From NCBI GenBank assembly GCA_934488695.1, contig CAKSSH010000002.1, positions 7,117-71,116 of the forward strand: 64,000 nucleotides of DNA, in the 5' to 3' direction. Origin of the DNA: an uncultured Oscillospiraceae bacterium (lineage in GTDB: Bacteria > Bacillota > Clostridia > Oscillospirales > Ruminococcaceae). The notes below the pieces were generated by a model that was not told where the DNA came from, searched no databases, and saw only the letters and a list, made by a program, of their open reading frames with translations. Below are positions 7,324 through 15,998 of the stretch, in pieces (the stretch's first letter is position 1; each line of letters begins with the position of its first letter). The translations under genes and the position numbers were made by a program.

Positions 7324-8249
7324 AAATTATAACCTTAACATTGAATCCTGCATTTGATCTGCATTGCAGCACCGCGCATTTCGCGTCCGAGAGCGAAAAT
7401 TTGGCGACGGTGACCCGCCGGGAGGCCGGCGGCAAGGGCGTGAATATTTCACGGGCGTTAAAGGCCGGCGGCGTCGAAAGCATGGCACTTTTGGTGCTTG
7501 GACAGGATAATGCCGCCGCCTTTGAGAAGGCTCTTGCGGCGGACGGTCTTTTCTTTGAGGCACTTTATCGGCCGGGGTCTATTCGCGAAAACATCACCAT
7601 CCATCCCGAAAATGCACCCGAGACCCGCCTGAGCTTTACCGGCTTTTCGGCGGATGACGGCCTGCTCCTGCAGGTTGAGTCGGCGCTGGCGCCGCTGCTG
7701 GAGCCCGGGTGTATTGTTACCCTGACCGGCCGCCTGCCGGAGGGGGTCGGCATGCCGGCTGTACAGCAGCTGCTGGCGCGGCTGCGGCGGCAGGGGGTGC
7801 ACATTGTTGTGGATTCGCGCTCCTTTTCACTCTCCGACCTGACGGCGGCACACCCGTTTTTAATCAAACCCAATCAGGAGGAAATTTCGGCCTATCTCGG
7901 CTATTCGATCAACAGCTTTGAGGCGGTTTGCGACGCTGCGCAAAAGCTTTGCCGCCGGGGGATCGAGCATGTCATGGTCAGCTTGGGTGCGCAAGGCGCC
8001 TTGTTGTGCTGCCGACAGGGCTGCTATACGGCGGCGGCGCCGAAAATCCGGGCTGTTTCCACCATCGGCGCCGGGGACAGCAGTATCGCCGGATTTTTGG
8101 CGGCTTTTGTTCGGGGTGACGGCGCCGCGGACTGTCTGCGCACTGCCGTGGCTTACGGCAGCGCTGCCTGCCTGACGCCGGGCACACTCCCGCCGCGTCC
8201 GCAGGACCTGCAGGAGCTGATACCGAAAGTCACAGTCCGCTCTCTTTAA
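7320..8249 (+). CDS. pfkB: PfkB-family sugar-phosphate kinase (1-phosphofructokinase type)
   Basis: 309 aa. Ribokinase/PfkB fold: GGKGVNISRAL (37-47) and the C-terminal GAGDSSIAGF with catalytic D253. This subgroup phosphorylates ketohexose phosphates such as fructose 1-phosphate or tagatose 6-phosphate to bisphosphates. The start at 7320 overlaps the upstream dehydrogenase stop (ATGA) and has GGGAGGA upstream. Together the pair could turn a hexitol or sorbose phosphate into fructose 1,6-bisphosphate. The exact substrate is not readable from sequence. Confidence 0.85.
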   Translation: MKIITLTLNPAFDLHCSTAHFASESENLATVTRREAGGKGVNISRALKAGGVESMALLVLGQDNAAAFEKALAADGLFFEALYRPGSIRENITIHPENAPETRLSFTGFSADDGLLLQVESALAPLLEPGCIVTLTGRLPEGVGMPAVQQLLARLRRQGVHIVVDSRSFSLSDLTAAHPFLIKPNQEEISAYLGYSINSFEAVCDAAQKLCRRGIEHVMVSLGAQGALLCCRQGCYTAAAPKIRAVSTIGAGDSSIAGFLAAFVRGDGAADCLRTAVAYGSAACLTPGTLPPRPQDLQELIPKVTVRSL

Positions 8250-8301
8250 AGAAAAAGGTCGACCGTGCGCCGAAAAGCTTTGGGCAGACAAAAAACGTGA
8301 A

Positions 8302-8325
8302 AAAGCGCCCCTTGCGGGGCGCTTT
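8302..8325 (+). terminator. Terminator after pfkB
   Basis: Stem AAAGCGCCCC (8302-8311) with GGGGCGCTTT (8316-8325), 4-nt loop. The T run is short, so the palindrome that follows may finish the job. Confidence 0.7.
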
Positions 8326-8334
8326 GGCTGTGAT

Positions 8335-8368
8335 AAGGCCGGCCGGTTTTTAAAAACCGGCCGGCCTT
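8335..8368. terminator. 34-bp perfect palindrome between convergent genes
   Basis: Seventeen bases and their exact complement with no loop, centred at 8351/8352, then GCGGCTTTTT. It lies between pfkB and the opposite glmU-like gene and probably stops the plus-strand transcript; symmetry would also slow the opposing polymerase. Confidence 0.7.
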
Positions 8369-8376
8369 GCGGCTTT

Positions 8377-9522
8377 TTATTTTTGCTCTTCAAAGCGGCG
8401 GCGACCAAGACGCTTTTCGACCCAGCCTTCAATGACCCGTTGTTCCCGTGCGCGACTGACGCATAGAGAATCGTCGGGCACATCCTGCGTAACGGTCGAG
8501 CCGGCCGCCGTAAAGGCGTTTTTGCCGATTTTTACCGGGGCGATCAAATTTGTGTTGCAGCCGATGAAGGCCCAGTCCCCAATCTCGGTGCGGTGCTTGT
8601 TTTTGCCGTCATAATTGACGGTAACGGTGCCGCAGCCGAAATTGACGCGGCGGCCGACGTCGCTGTCGCCCACATAAGTCAAATGAGCGACGGCAGTCTT
8701 GTCTCCGACGGTCGAGTTTTTGATTTCCACAAAGTCTCCGATTTTCACACCGTTTCCGATATGACTGTTGGGCCGCAGCTGCGTGAAGGGACCGATTTTG
8801 GTGTCGCTGCCCACAGTGGAATCGAACACCTGACAGGCATTGATGATGCTGCGTTCTCCGATACTGCTGTTGTCAATCAGCGTGTTGGGCCCGATTACGG
8901 CGCCGGCACCGATAACGCTTTTTCCGCGGATAATGGTGCCGGGCAGAATTTGAGCGCCGGGGGCAATGCGTGCATCCGGTGAAAGGATGACACCGTCGTC
9001 ACAGAAAAGAAGCACTCCGTCGGACAGAGCGCGGTCAATGACTGCGGTGCGGGCGGCTTCGTTGGCCAAAAACAAGTCATGCGCATTCCGAACGGCAAAC
9101 AGCTCTCCCTCCTCTGCATACAGGACGCTTTTTTGAAGTCCGCGCGCTTCCAGAGAGCACAGCAGCTGTGACAGCTCCCGCGCCTGCAGATCCTGCTCCT
9201 GCAACAGCCCCGGCCGCAGCCACAGGCCGGCCGGAGCGCCGTCAACATCGGCAAGCACCGTCAGGTCCGCCCCGTCGGCTCGGTGTTGCTCCAGCGCGTT
9301 GGAAATGCAAAATGCGGGCAACAGCGGGAACTGTGCCGAAACGGCAAAAATCTCGGCGTCCGAAAAAGCGGCAGCTTCCGCTCGATCGGCCGGAACGACC
9401 TGTTCAATGCCGGCCTCGGCCAGTGCATCGCCGGTCCAGTCGGCCAGCGTTTTGAAAAGAAGAACCGGCCCGGCCAGCGCCCCCTGCGGGACGGAAAACA
9501 AAATTCCCTGAAGATTTTCCAT
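8377..9522 (-). CDS. glmU: GlmU-like protein: intact acetyltransferase, degenerate uridylyltransferase
   Basis: 381 aa against about 450 for GlmU. Residues ~175-381 form the left-handed beta helix of glucosamine-1-phosphate N-acetyltransferase with the key residues in place: [16 protein letters not shown] (His, Tyr) and NYDGKNK (Asn, Lys). The first ~170 residues only echo the nucleotidyltransferase domain: the GxGTRM pyrophosphate loop is missing, though a QFPLLP stretch matches the family's DTPLL and an [13 protein letters not shown] segment matches VNDR.LAE. Inference: an acetyltransferase-only enzyme, or a regulatory relative of a second, complete GlmU elsewhere. Good ribosome-binding site (AAGGAG, 9 nt). 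Confidence 0.85.
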   Translation of the reverse strand: MENLQGILFSVPQGALAGPVLLFKTLADWTGDALAEAGIEQVVPADRAEAAAFSDAEIFAVSAQFPLLPAFCISNALEQHRADGADLTVLADVDGAPAGLWLRPGLLQEQDLQARELSQLLCSLEARGLQKSVLYAEEGELFAVRNAHDLFLANEAARTAVIDRALSDGVLLFCDDGVILSPDARIAPGAQILPGTIIRGKSVIGAGAVIGPNTLIDNSSIGERSIINACQVFDSTVGSDTKIGPFTQLRPNSHIGNGVKIGDFVEIKNSTVGDKTAVAHLTYVGDSDVGRRVNFGCGTVTVNYDGKNKHRTEIGDWAFIGCNTNLIAPVKIGKNAFTAAGSTVTQDVPDDSLCVSRAREQRVIEGWVEKRLGRRRFEEQK

Positions 9523-9580
9523 GAAAACAAACTCCTTTTTGATGTTTTTTTACGAATAAACGGAAGTTTTTTATGCTTCT

Positions 9581-9609
9581 ATTATTGCAGATTTCCCAGT
9601 CCTTGTAAA
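9581..9609 (-). promoter_or_regulatory. Promoter of the glmU-like gene
   Basis: TTTACA (9609-9604), 17 bp, AATAAT (9586-9581), with an extended -10 TGC just before it. Confidence 0.65.
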
Positions 9610-9667
9610 GAGAGGATGGAATTTTTGAAAAAAAATTACAAAAATATGCCAAAATACAAAAAAGAAC

Positions 9668-9696
9668 TGGAAATTGTCAAAAGGATTTGTTATAAT
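9668..9696 (+). promoter_or_regulatory. ppdK promoter
   Basis: Extended -10 TGT-TATAAT ending at 9696, with a poor -35 (TGGAAA, 9668-9673) at 17 bp. A small GGCGC/GCGCC hairpin follows in the leader before the AGGAGG site. Confidence 0.65.
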
Positions 9697-9768
9697 AGTT
9701 AGACGGAAAGATATCTGTAAAAAGAAACGGCGCTTTCGGCGCCGCAAAAAATCAGGAGGTAGATTCCC

Positions 9769-12402
9769 TTGAGTAAAAAGTACGTTTATTTATTCAGCGA
9801 AGGCAATGCCGATATGCGCGAGCTGCTCGGCGGTAAGGGTGCCAATCTTGCGGAGATGACCGGGCTCGGTCTTCCGGTTCCGCAGGGCTTCACCATTTCC
9901 ACCGAGGCCTGCACGCAGTATTATGAGGATGGCCGCCAGATTAACAAGGATATTCAGGCACAGATTATGGAGTATATCGTTAAGATGGAAGAGATCACCG
10001 GCAAAAAATTCGGCGATCTTGAAAATCCGCTGTTGGTTTCGGTCCGTTCCGGCGCGCGTGCTTCCATGCCCGGCATGATGGACACCATTTTGAACCTCGG
10101 CTTAAATGAGCAGGTGGTTGAGGTCCTCTCCAAGAAATCCGGCAACCCCCGCTGGGCGTGGGACTGCTACAGAAGATTTATCCAGATGTATTCCGACGTT
10201 GTGATGGAGGTCGGAAAGAAATACTTTGAGCAGCTGATTGACGCGATGAAAGAAGAAAAAGGCGTCACGCAGGACGTTGATCTGGACGCTGACGACCTGA
10301 AAAAGCTGGCATTCCAGTTCAAGGCTGAATATAAAGAGAAGATCGGCGATGAGTTCCCCAGCGATCCTAAGGAGCAGCTGATGGGCGCCATTAAGGCCGT
10401 TTTCCGTTCTTGGGACAATCCGCGTGCCAATGTTTATCGCCGCGACAACGATATCCCGTATTCCTGGGGCACCGCGGTCAATGTTCAGATGATGGCATTC
10501 GGTAATATGGGTGACGATTGCGGTACCGGCGTTGCCTTTACCCGTGACCCGGCCACCGGCGAAAAGCGCCTGATGGGCGAATTTTTGACCAATGCGCAGG
10601 GTGAAGACGTTGTGGCCGGCGTTCGTACGCCGATGCCGATCGCTCAGATGGCCGAGAAGTTCCCCGAGGCGTTTGAGCAGTTCAAGGCGGTTTGCCAGAA
10701 GCTGGAAAACCATTACAGAGATATGCAGGACATGGAATTTACGGTGGAAAACAAGAAGCTGTATATGCTTCAAACCCGTAACGGCAAGCGCACCGCGCAG
10801 GCCGCACTCAAGATTGCCTGTGACCTTGTGGACGAGGGCATGAGAAGCGAGCAGGAAGCGGTTTTGATGATCGATCCGCGGAATCTTGACACCCTGCTGC
10901 ACCCGCAGTTTGACCAGAAAGCGCTGAAAGCCGCTACGCCGATGGGCAAGGGCTTGGGCGCGTCCCCGGGCGCTGCCTGCGGCAAGGTCGTCTTTTCGGC
11001 GGATGACGCCGAGGCGTGGAATGCCCGCGGCGAAAAGGTGGTCCTGGTCCGGCTCGAAACCTCCCCGGAGGATATCACCGGCATGAAGGCTGCACAAGGT
11101 ATTTTGACGGTCCGCGGCGGTATGACCTCGCACGCGGCGGTTGTTGCGCGCGGCATGGGCACCTGCTGTGTTTCGGGCTGCGGCGACATTAAGATGGACG
11201 AAGAAAACAAGAAGTTTGAGCTGGGCGGCAAGGTTTTCCATGAGGGAGACTTTATCTCGATTGACGGCTCGACCGGTAATATCTATGACGGTATTATTCC
11301 GACGGTGGACGCCAGCATTGCCGGTGAGTTCGGCCGGATTATGGGCTGGGCGGACAAGTATCGCCGGCTGAGAGTCCGCACCAATGCAGATACGCCGCGT
11401 GACGCCAAGAAGGCGCATGAGCTTGGCGCTGAGGGTATCGGCCTGTGCCGTACCGAGCATATGTTCTTTGAGCCGGATCGTATCGCTGCTTTCCGCGAGA
11501 TGATTTGCTCCGACACCAAGCAGGAGCGCGAGGCGGCGCTGGATAAGATTATGCCGATGCAGCAGGCGGACTTTGAGGAGCTGTATGAGGCACTGGAGGG
11601 CGCACCGGTCACCATCCGGTTCCTGGATCCCCCGCTTCATGAGTTTGTTCCCACCGAAGAGTCCGAAATCGAGGCGCTGGCAAAGGCACAGGGTAAGAGC
11701 GTTGAGGCCATCCGCAACATCATCACCGGCCTGCACGAGACCAACCCGATGATGGGTCACCGCGGCTGCCGCTTGACTGTTACCTATCCGGAAATTGCCG
11801 TGATGCAGACCAAGGCGGTTATCCGCGCTGCCATCAATGTGCAGAAAAAGCACGCCGATTGGAAAGTGGTCCCCGAGATTATGATTCCGCTGATTGGCGA
11901 TAATAAGGAATTTAAGGTAGTGAAGAAGGTCGTTGTTGAAACGGCCGACGCCGAGATCGCTGCCGCCGGTGTTTCCCTCCGGTACGAGGTCGGCACCATG
12001 ATTGAGATTCCGAGAGCAGCTCTGACGGCTGATGAAATTGCTGAGGACGCGGAGTTCTTCTGCTTCGGTACCAACGACTTGACTCAGATGACCTTCGGCT
12101 TCTCCCGTGACGACGCCGGCAAGTTCCTGGACGCTTACTATGACGCCAAGATCTTTGAAAACGATCCGTTTGCAAGACTGGATCAGGTCGGCGTCGGCAA
12201 GCTGATGGAAATGGCGGTCACGATGGGCAAAAAGGTCCGTCCGTCGCTGCACTGCGGTATTTGCGGTGAGCACGGCGGCGACCCGATGTCGGTCGAATTC
12301 TGCCACAAGATCGGGCTGGACTATGTTTCCTGCTCTCCGTTCCGTGTGCCGATTGCCCGCCTTGCTGCAGCACAGGCTGCCATTAACGAGCAGGGGAAAT
12401 AA
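9769..12402 (+). CDS. ppdK: Pyruvate, phosphate dikinase
   Basis: 877 aa, full length. It interconverts pyruvate + ATP + Pi and PEP + AMP + PPi; in anaerobes it often serves PPi-linked glycolysis. Seen: N-terminal ATP-grasp domain; swivelling phosphohistidine domain with GGMTSHAAV (catalytic His at residue 455, as in the Clostridium symbiosum enzyme); C-terminal PEP/pyruvate barrel with CGICGEHGGDP (Cys near 832). The start is TTG with AGGAGG 9 nt upstream. Single-gene transcript with its own promoter and terminator. Confidence 0.98.
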   Translation: MSKKYVYLFSEGNADMRELLGGKGANLAEMTGLGLPVPQGFTISTEACTQYYEDGRQINKDIQAQIMEYIVKMEEITGKKFGDLENPLLVSVRSGARASMPGMMDTILNLGLNEQVVEVLSKKSGNPRWAWDCYRRFIQMYSDVVMEVGKKYFEQLIDAMKEEKGVTQDVDLDADDLKKLAFQFKAEYKEKIGDEFPSDPKEQLMGAIKAVFRSWDNPRANVYRRDNDIPYSWGTAVNVQMMAFGNMGDDCGTGVAFTRDPATGEKRLMGEFLTNAQGEDVVAGVRTPMPIAQMAEKFPEAFEQFKAVCQKLENHYRDMQDMEFTVENKKLYMLQTRNGKRTAQAALKIACDLVDEGMRSEQEAVLMIDPRNLDTLLHPQFDQKALKAATPMGKGLGASPGAACGKVVFSADDAEAWNARGEKVVLVRLETSPEDITGMKAAQGILTVRGGMTSHAAVVARGMGTCCVSGCGDIKMDEENKKFELGGKVFHEGDFISIDGSTGNIYDGIIPTVDASIAGEFGRIMGWADKYRRLRVRTNADTPRDAKKAHELGAEGIGLCRTEHMFFEPDRIAAFREMICSDTKQEREAALDKIMPMQQADFEELYEALEGAPVTIRFLDPPLHEFVPTEESEIEALAKAQGKSVEAIRNIITGLHETNPMMGHRGCRLTVTYPEIAVMQTKAVIRAAINVQKKHADWKVVPEIMIPLIGDNKEFKVVKKVVVETADAEIAAAGVSLRYEVGTMIEIPRAALTADEIAEDAEFFCFGTNDLTQMTFGFSRDDAGKFLDAYYDAKIFENDPFARLDQVGVGKLMEMAVTMGKKVRPSLHCGICGEHGGDPMSVEFCHKIGLDYVSCSPFRVPIARLAAAQAAINEQGK

Positions 12403-12577
12403 TTCCTGCTTTGTTATCAGCTGCGCAAGACAGCTGTCAAAGGGGACGGAAACTGATTTTCTGCACAAGCTTCTTTGGGCCTGCGCTCATAAAGAGGCTG
12501 CGCAAAAATCGTCTGTTTGCCGACAGCGTGTTACACTGCGTGTGTTGCCGGAAGGGCACAATGATTGCATTGCATTA

Positions 12578-12615
12578 AAAAATCCCTCTGCCGAGAAATT
12601 GGCGGAGGGATTTTT
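12578..12615 (+). terminator. ppdK terminator
   Basis: 15-bp stem with one G-U pair (12578-12592 with 12601-12615), 8-nt loop, ending in T5; 175 bases past the stop. Confidence 0.8.
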
Positions 12616-12966
12616 GCACATATTGGCGTCAAGCGGCGAAAAAGCTTGTATTGTTATAAAGAACGTGGCATTTTAAATCAATGTTATGCGCAGCAGCTTT
12701 AAATTGCTTTTTAATCGCTTTTTAGTGCCCGGATCCGCAACAGGGTGGCTTTTGTGCGATCACACAGCACAAAACCGGCAGGAGACAGAGCAAAACAAAA
12801 GCCTTTTGCCCCGAGAAGAGGGCCTTGCCTGCTGCGTCGCAGACGGCGCTTTTGCGTATAGTCTAATGCGGGACACAGAAGCACCTATGCTGCTGAAGCG
12901 CTACAGCCGGACAGGAAGGCCGGGGGAGAAATGCGTGGCGCCACGGACGTCAGGCGCAGTTCCCTC

Positions 12967-12995
12967 TTGATTTTTCGGGGGACTTGTACTATAAT
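12967..12995 (+). promoter_or_regulatory. hisK promoter
   Basis: TTGATT (12967-12972), 17 bp, TATAAT (12990-12995), 22 bases before the gene start. Confidence 0.8.
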
Positions 12996-13017
12996 TTTCT
13001 GGGAAAGAGTGAGAGAA

Positions 13018-13785
13018 ATGATTGCAAATTATCATACGCACACAGCCAGATGTCACCATGCAAGCGGCACCCTGCGGGAATATGTCGAGGCGGCAGTTTC
13101 CGCCGGCATGACCACCCTCGGTTTTTCAGACCATGTGCCGCAATTTTTTGACAGCGGCTATGTTTCGCGTATACGCATGACTCCCTCTGAGGCCCCGGAA
13201 TATGTGCGCAGTATCCGCAAGCTTGCAGAGGAATATCAAAACGATATTCGGATTTGCGTCGGGTTTGAAGCCGAGTACTGGCCCGATACGTTTGGGCGGT
13301 TGCGGCAATACTGCCGAGAGCTCGGCGTCGATTATTTGATCTTGGGGCAGCATTTTTACAATCGGGAGGAAGCCGGGTTCTATTTTGGCGCCCGCTTTGA
13401 TGATCCCGCCATGCTGACAAATTATGTTGATCAGGTCTTGGAGGGTCTTGCGACCGGCTGCTTTAGCTGTTTGGCGCATCCGGATCTGCCGAATTTCACC
13501 GGGGATCCTGCGTGGTACAATGCCGAAATGACCCGGCTTTGCACCGGGACCCGAAAAATGCATATTCCGCTTGAGGTGAATATGCTGGGGTTTGCAGACC
13601 ATAGGCAGTACCCTTGTCAAAGATTTTTCGACATCGTAAAAAGCGTCGGAAACGAGACGGTGCTCGGTTGTGATGCGCATACGCCGGGCGCGCTGGCCGA
13701 CGTTGCAGAACAGGACGCCTTGCTTGCCTTTGCGAATCGGCTCGGGCTGTCGCCCCTTTCCGAGATTCCTTTGAAAAAGGTGTGA
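13018..13785 (+). CDS. hisK: PHP-family histidinol-phosphatase
   Basis: 255 aa. The polymerase-and-histidinol-phosphatase fold begins with NYHTHTARCHHASG, which supplies the first metal-binding histidines, and ends with GCDAHTPGAL, a typical last metal motif. It should hydrolyse histidinol phosphate in histidine synthesis, but PHP phosphatases vary in substrate and no other his gene is present. Start 13018 fits the promoter, which covers the longer frame from 12931. The ribosome-binding site is weak (GAGAG). Confidence 0.8.
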   Translation: MIANYHTHTARCHHASGTLREYVEAAVSAGMTTLGFSDHVPQFFDSGYVSRIRMTPSEAPEYVRSIRKLAEEYQNDIRICVGFEAEYWPDTFGRLRQYCRELGVDYLILGQHFYNREEAGFYFGARFDDPAMLTNYVDQVLEGLATGCFSCLAHPDLPNFTGDPAWYNAEMTRLCTGTRKMHIPLEVNMLGFADHRQYPCQRFFDIVKSVGNETVLGCDAHTPGALADVAEQDALLAFANRLGLSPLSEIPLKKV

Positions 13786-14082
13786 GACTTGGCGGTCTTT
13801 CCCGAAAGGACTTAAAAGAGCTGCTCACAGGCGTCGTAAAACAGGAGCCGAAAAGGCCGATGGTGCAAAACGCGCGGGAACGAAAAGAACCTGTGAAGGC
13901 AGGCCGAAATGAACCGGGTGTGAGAACGGAAGCCGCAGGCACACAAAAAACGCGCGAGGATGTTTGCGCAAACAAAACCGGGCGCGAAATGAAAAGGCCC
14001 GGCGGAGCAAAACGCGCGGGGAACGCCTTTGCGGAGGGACGTTTTCCGGGTGCAAAAAGTCATCGGAAAGAAGGGATTTTCC
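13786..14082 (+). other. Purine-rich spacer with open frame, probably noncoding
   Basis: Almost 300 bases without a clear gene. A 122-codon frame from a GTG at 13782 crosses it and overlaps both neighbours. It encodes mostly K, R, E, G and A with no fold and lacks a ribosome-binding site. The element AAAACGCGCG occurs at least three times. No terminator is seen, so hisK and the next gene may be cotranscribed. Confidence 0.45.
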
Positions 14083-14748
14083 ATGAACACGGAAAAGGAA
14101 ACGGTTTTAACGGATGCGTATTCATTTATGCTGCTGCAAAACATCTATGAATCGGCGGTTAAACAGCTGGCGCTGAAATTTGAGGTGCTGAACAGCGAAT
14201 TTAACGTGTTGTATGCCCGCAACCCGATTCATCATATAGAAAGCCGCGTCAAAACAGTGCAGAGTATTACGGCTAAGCTGACCAAAAAGGGATTTCCGCT
14301 TACCATTGAGTCGGCTCGCAAAAACATCAACGATATTGCCGGCGTGCGCGTTGTGTGCAACTATATTGACGACGTGTACCGCGTCGCCGAGATGTTCGAG
14401 CGACATAAGGACGTGGAGATCGTCCGCCGACAGGACTATATAAAGACTCCGAATTACAACGGGTACCGTTCGCTGCATTTGGATATTCATGTGCCGGTCT
14501 ATCTTTCCGAGCGCACCGAGTATGTCGGGGCGGAGATTCAGCTCCGGACGATTGCTATGGACTTTTGGGCCAGCCTTGAGCATGACATCCGTTACAAGGC
14601 AGACAAGTCCAAGCTGCCGCAGGGCATCAATGAGGAAATGTTTGACTGTGCCGAGAAAATTGCCGAGATCGACCGGCAGATGCAGGATATGTACAAGCGT
14701 ATCAAGGCTGCGGAAAACGGACATGCATACGGGCTGAAGGATTGTTAG
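14083..14748 (+). CDS. Small alarmone synthetase (RelQ/YjbM type)
   Basis: 221 aa. A lone RelA/SpoT synthetase domain that makes (p)ppGpp or pGpp from GTP/GDP and ATP. Visible: INDIAGVRVVCNYIDDVYRVAE, TPNYNGYRSLHL (G-loop Tyr) and AEIQLRTIAMDFWASLEHD, all core motifs. No HD hydrolase or TGS/ACT regions. The C-terminal ~40 residues form a charged helix like the RelQ tetramer helix. Start 14083 follows GAAGGGA; the longer frame from 14029 lacks one. Confidence 0.92.
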   Translation: MNTEKETVLTDAYSFMLLQNIYESAVKQLALKFEVLNSEFNVLYARNPIHHIESRVKTVQSITAKLTKKGFPLTIESARKNINDIAGVRVVCNYIDDVYRVAEMFERHKDVEIVRRQDYIKTPNYNGYRSLHLDIHVPVYLSERTEYVGAEIQLRTIAMDFWASLEHDIRYKADKSKLPQGINEEMFDCAEKIAEIDRQMQDMYKRIKAAENGHAYGLKDC

Positions 14749-14784
14749 GGGACAGGCGGTTTAGGACGTTGGCAAAAGCGGAAG

Positions 14785-14813
14785 TTGATTTTTTGTTGAA
14801 AAAATGCTATCAT
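14785..14813 (+). promoter_or_regulatory. Promoter of the GT2 gene
   Basis: TTGATT (14785-14790), 17 bp, TATCAT (14808-14813) with extended -10 TGC. The ~100-base leader holds a CCGGCC/GGCCGG hairpin (about 14841-14864). Confidence 0.7.
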
Positions 14814-14918
14814 GAATTATAACGCGCGGTCACACCGGGAGGACACCGGCCGGAAGGTGGCCGGCGTTGTCTTACGGTTTTTTGGAGGCAGCAGGGTCGA
14901 AAAAGGAGACAGAAATTT

Positions 14919-15842
14919 ATGAGCCAAATTAAGGTCAGCACGATCATCCCAACCTATCGGCGCAGCGAGGACGTTGCCCGCGCAGTGGACAGCGTGCTTG
15001 CACAGAGTCTTTCGGACATTGAGGTTATCGTGGTGGATGATAACGGCGTCGGAACGCCGGACGGCGAAAAAACAGCGCAGGTTATGGCGCGCTATGCGCA
15101 GGATCCGCGGGTTTTGTATCTGCGGCATGAGGAAAATCAAAACGGCGCGGCAGCACGTAACACCGGGATTCAAGCGGCGCGCGGGCAGTACGTTGCTTTT
15201 TTGGACGACGACGACGTTTTCTGTCCGACCCGGCTTGAAAAAATGTCGGCAGCGCTGGATGCATTGGATGATAGCTACGGCGCCTGTTATTCGGGCTATG
15301 TTAAGCATATGCCGGACGGGACCGACCAGTTTTCGGCCGAACGCGCCGAGGGAGATGTGTTTGTTCAGGTGTTGATGCGCTCTTTGTATATCGGCACCGG
15401 CTCCAATTTGTTTTTTCGGCGCAGTGCCATGGAGGATATCGGCCTTTTTGATGTTTCTTTTCGGCGTAATCAGGATTTGGAGTATCTGCTGCGCATTACC
15501 TCAAAATACAAAATGGCTTATGTTGACGAGGTGCTGATGGAGGCGTTTTACGATATTCGGACGGCACACATGAGCTTTGCGCAGAGCGTTGAGCGTGAAC
15601 GGATGTTCCGAGAGAAATTTGCGCATTATTTAACGCAGCTTTCGGATCTGCGCCGCCGCGAGGTACTGATGATGTACGAGCTGGACTGGATTCGTTTTTG
15701 CGTCGGCCGAAAAAAGTTTTGGCAAGCGTTGAAAACGGCATTTAGAGCGCACATTCCGCTGCGGGTATTTCGTGCGTACCTGCGGTATGCCGCGGATCGA
15801 AGAAAAAATCATCTTTGTTATGGCTTTGTTGTTAAACTATAA
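14919..15842 (+). CDS. Family 2 glycosyltransferase
   Basis: 307 aa. GT-A fold: begins with VSTIIPTYRRSEDVARAVDSVL, has VVDDNG and the nucleotide-sugar metal motif LDDDD near residue 94, and FRRNQDLEYLLRI in the acceptor region. A cytoplasmic, inverting transferase probably adding a sugar to a surface polymer; donor and acceptor unknown. Own promoter and terminator, so it is a separate unit beside the polysaccharide operon. GGAG lies upstream of the ATG. Confidence 0.88.
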   Translation: MSQIKVSTIIPTYRRSEDVARAVDSVLAQSLSDIEVIVVDDNGVGTPDGEKTAQVMARYAQDPRVLYLRHEENQNGAAARNTGIQAARGQYVAFLDDDDVFCPTRLEKMSAALDALDDSYGACYSGYVKHMPDGTDQFSAERAEGDVFVQVLMRSLYIGTGSNLFFRRSAMEDIGLFDVSFRRNQDLEYLLRITSKYKMAYVDEVLMEAFYDIRTAHMSFAQSVERERMFREKFAHYLTQLSDLRRREVLMMYELDWIRFCVGRKKFWQALKTAFRAHIPLRVFRAYLRYAADRRKNHLCYGFVVKL

Positions 15843-15848
15843 TGCTCT

Positions 15849-15880
15849 GCCGCCCGGGAAAATGCCGGGCGGCTGTTTTT
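15849..15880 (+). terminator. Terminator after the GT2 gene
   Basis: 9-bp GC stem (15849-15857 with 15865-15873), 7-nt loop, TGTTTTT. Confidence 0.85.
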
Positions 15881-15932
15881 CTGCCGGCAGGATATTCTCA
15901 TGGAAAGAGGCTGCGGTTTTTTTCGGTGAAAA

Positions 15933-15961
15933 TTGACAAACTATGACAAATGGGTTAAAAT
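15933..15961 (+). promoter_or_regulatory. Promoter of the polysaccharide operon
   Basis: TTGACA (15933-15938), 17 bp, TAAAAT (15956-15961). It overlaps the upstream end of the long frame and so fixes the GT4 start at 15999. Confidence 0.85.
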
Positions 15962-15998
15962 AAACAAAAACCTGTCTTTTCGGGAAAGGACGTGCTCC

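Larger units (their letters stand above)
12403..13017. other. Long intergenic stretch, no convincing gene
   Basis: 615 bases hold the ppdK terminator, the hisK promoter and a small hairpin (TTTTGTGC/GCACAAAA near 12755-12780). The open frames here have no ribosome-binding site and no recognisable protein character. I see nothing else. Confidence 0.6.

Noticed and set aside
10102..12468. 788-codon minus-strand frame opposite ppdK
   Set aside because: A shadow of a highly biased GC-rich gene; plus-strand ppdK has full catalytic motifs.
12686..12970. 94-codon frame before hisK
   Set aside because: No ribosome-binding site, no fold, and it runs into the hisK promoter.
13782..14150. 122-codon frame between hisK and the alarmone synthetase
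   Set aside because: Low-complexity K/R/E/A composition, overlaps both neighbours and lacks a start signal.
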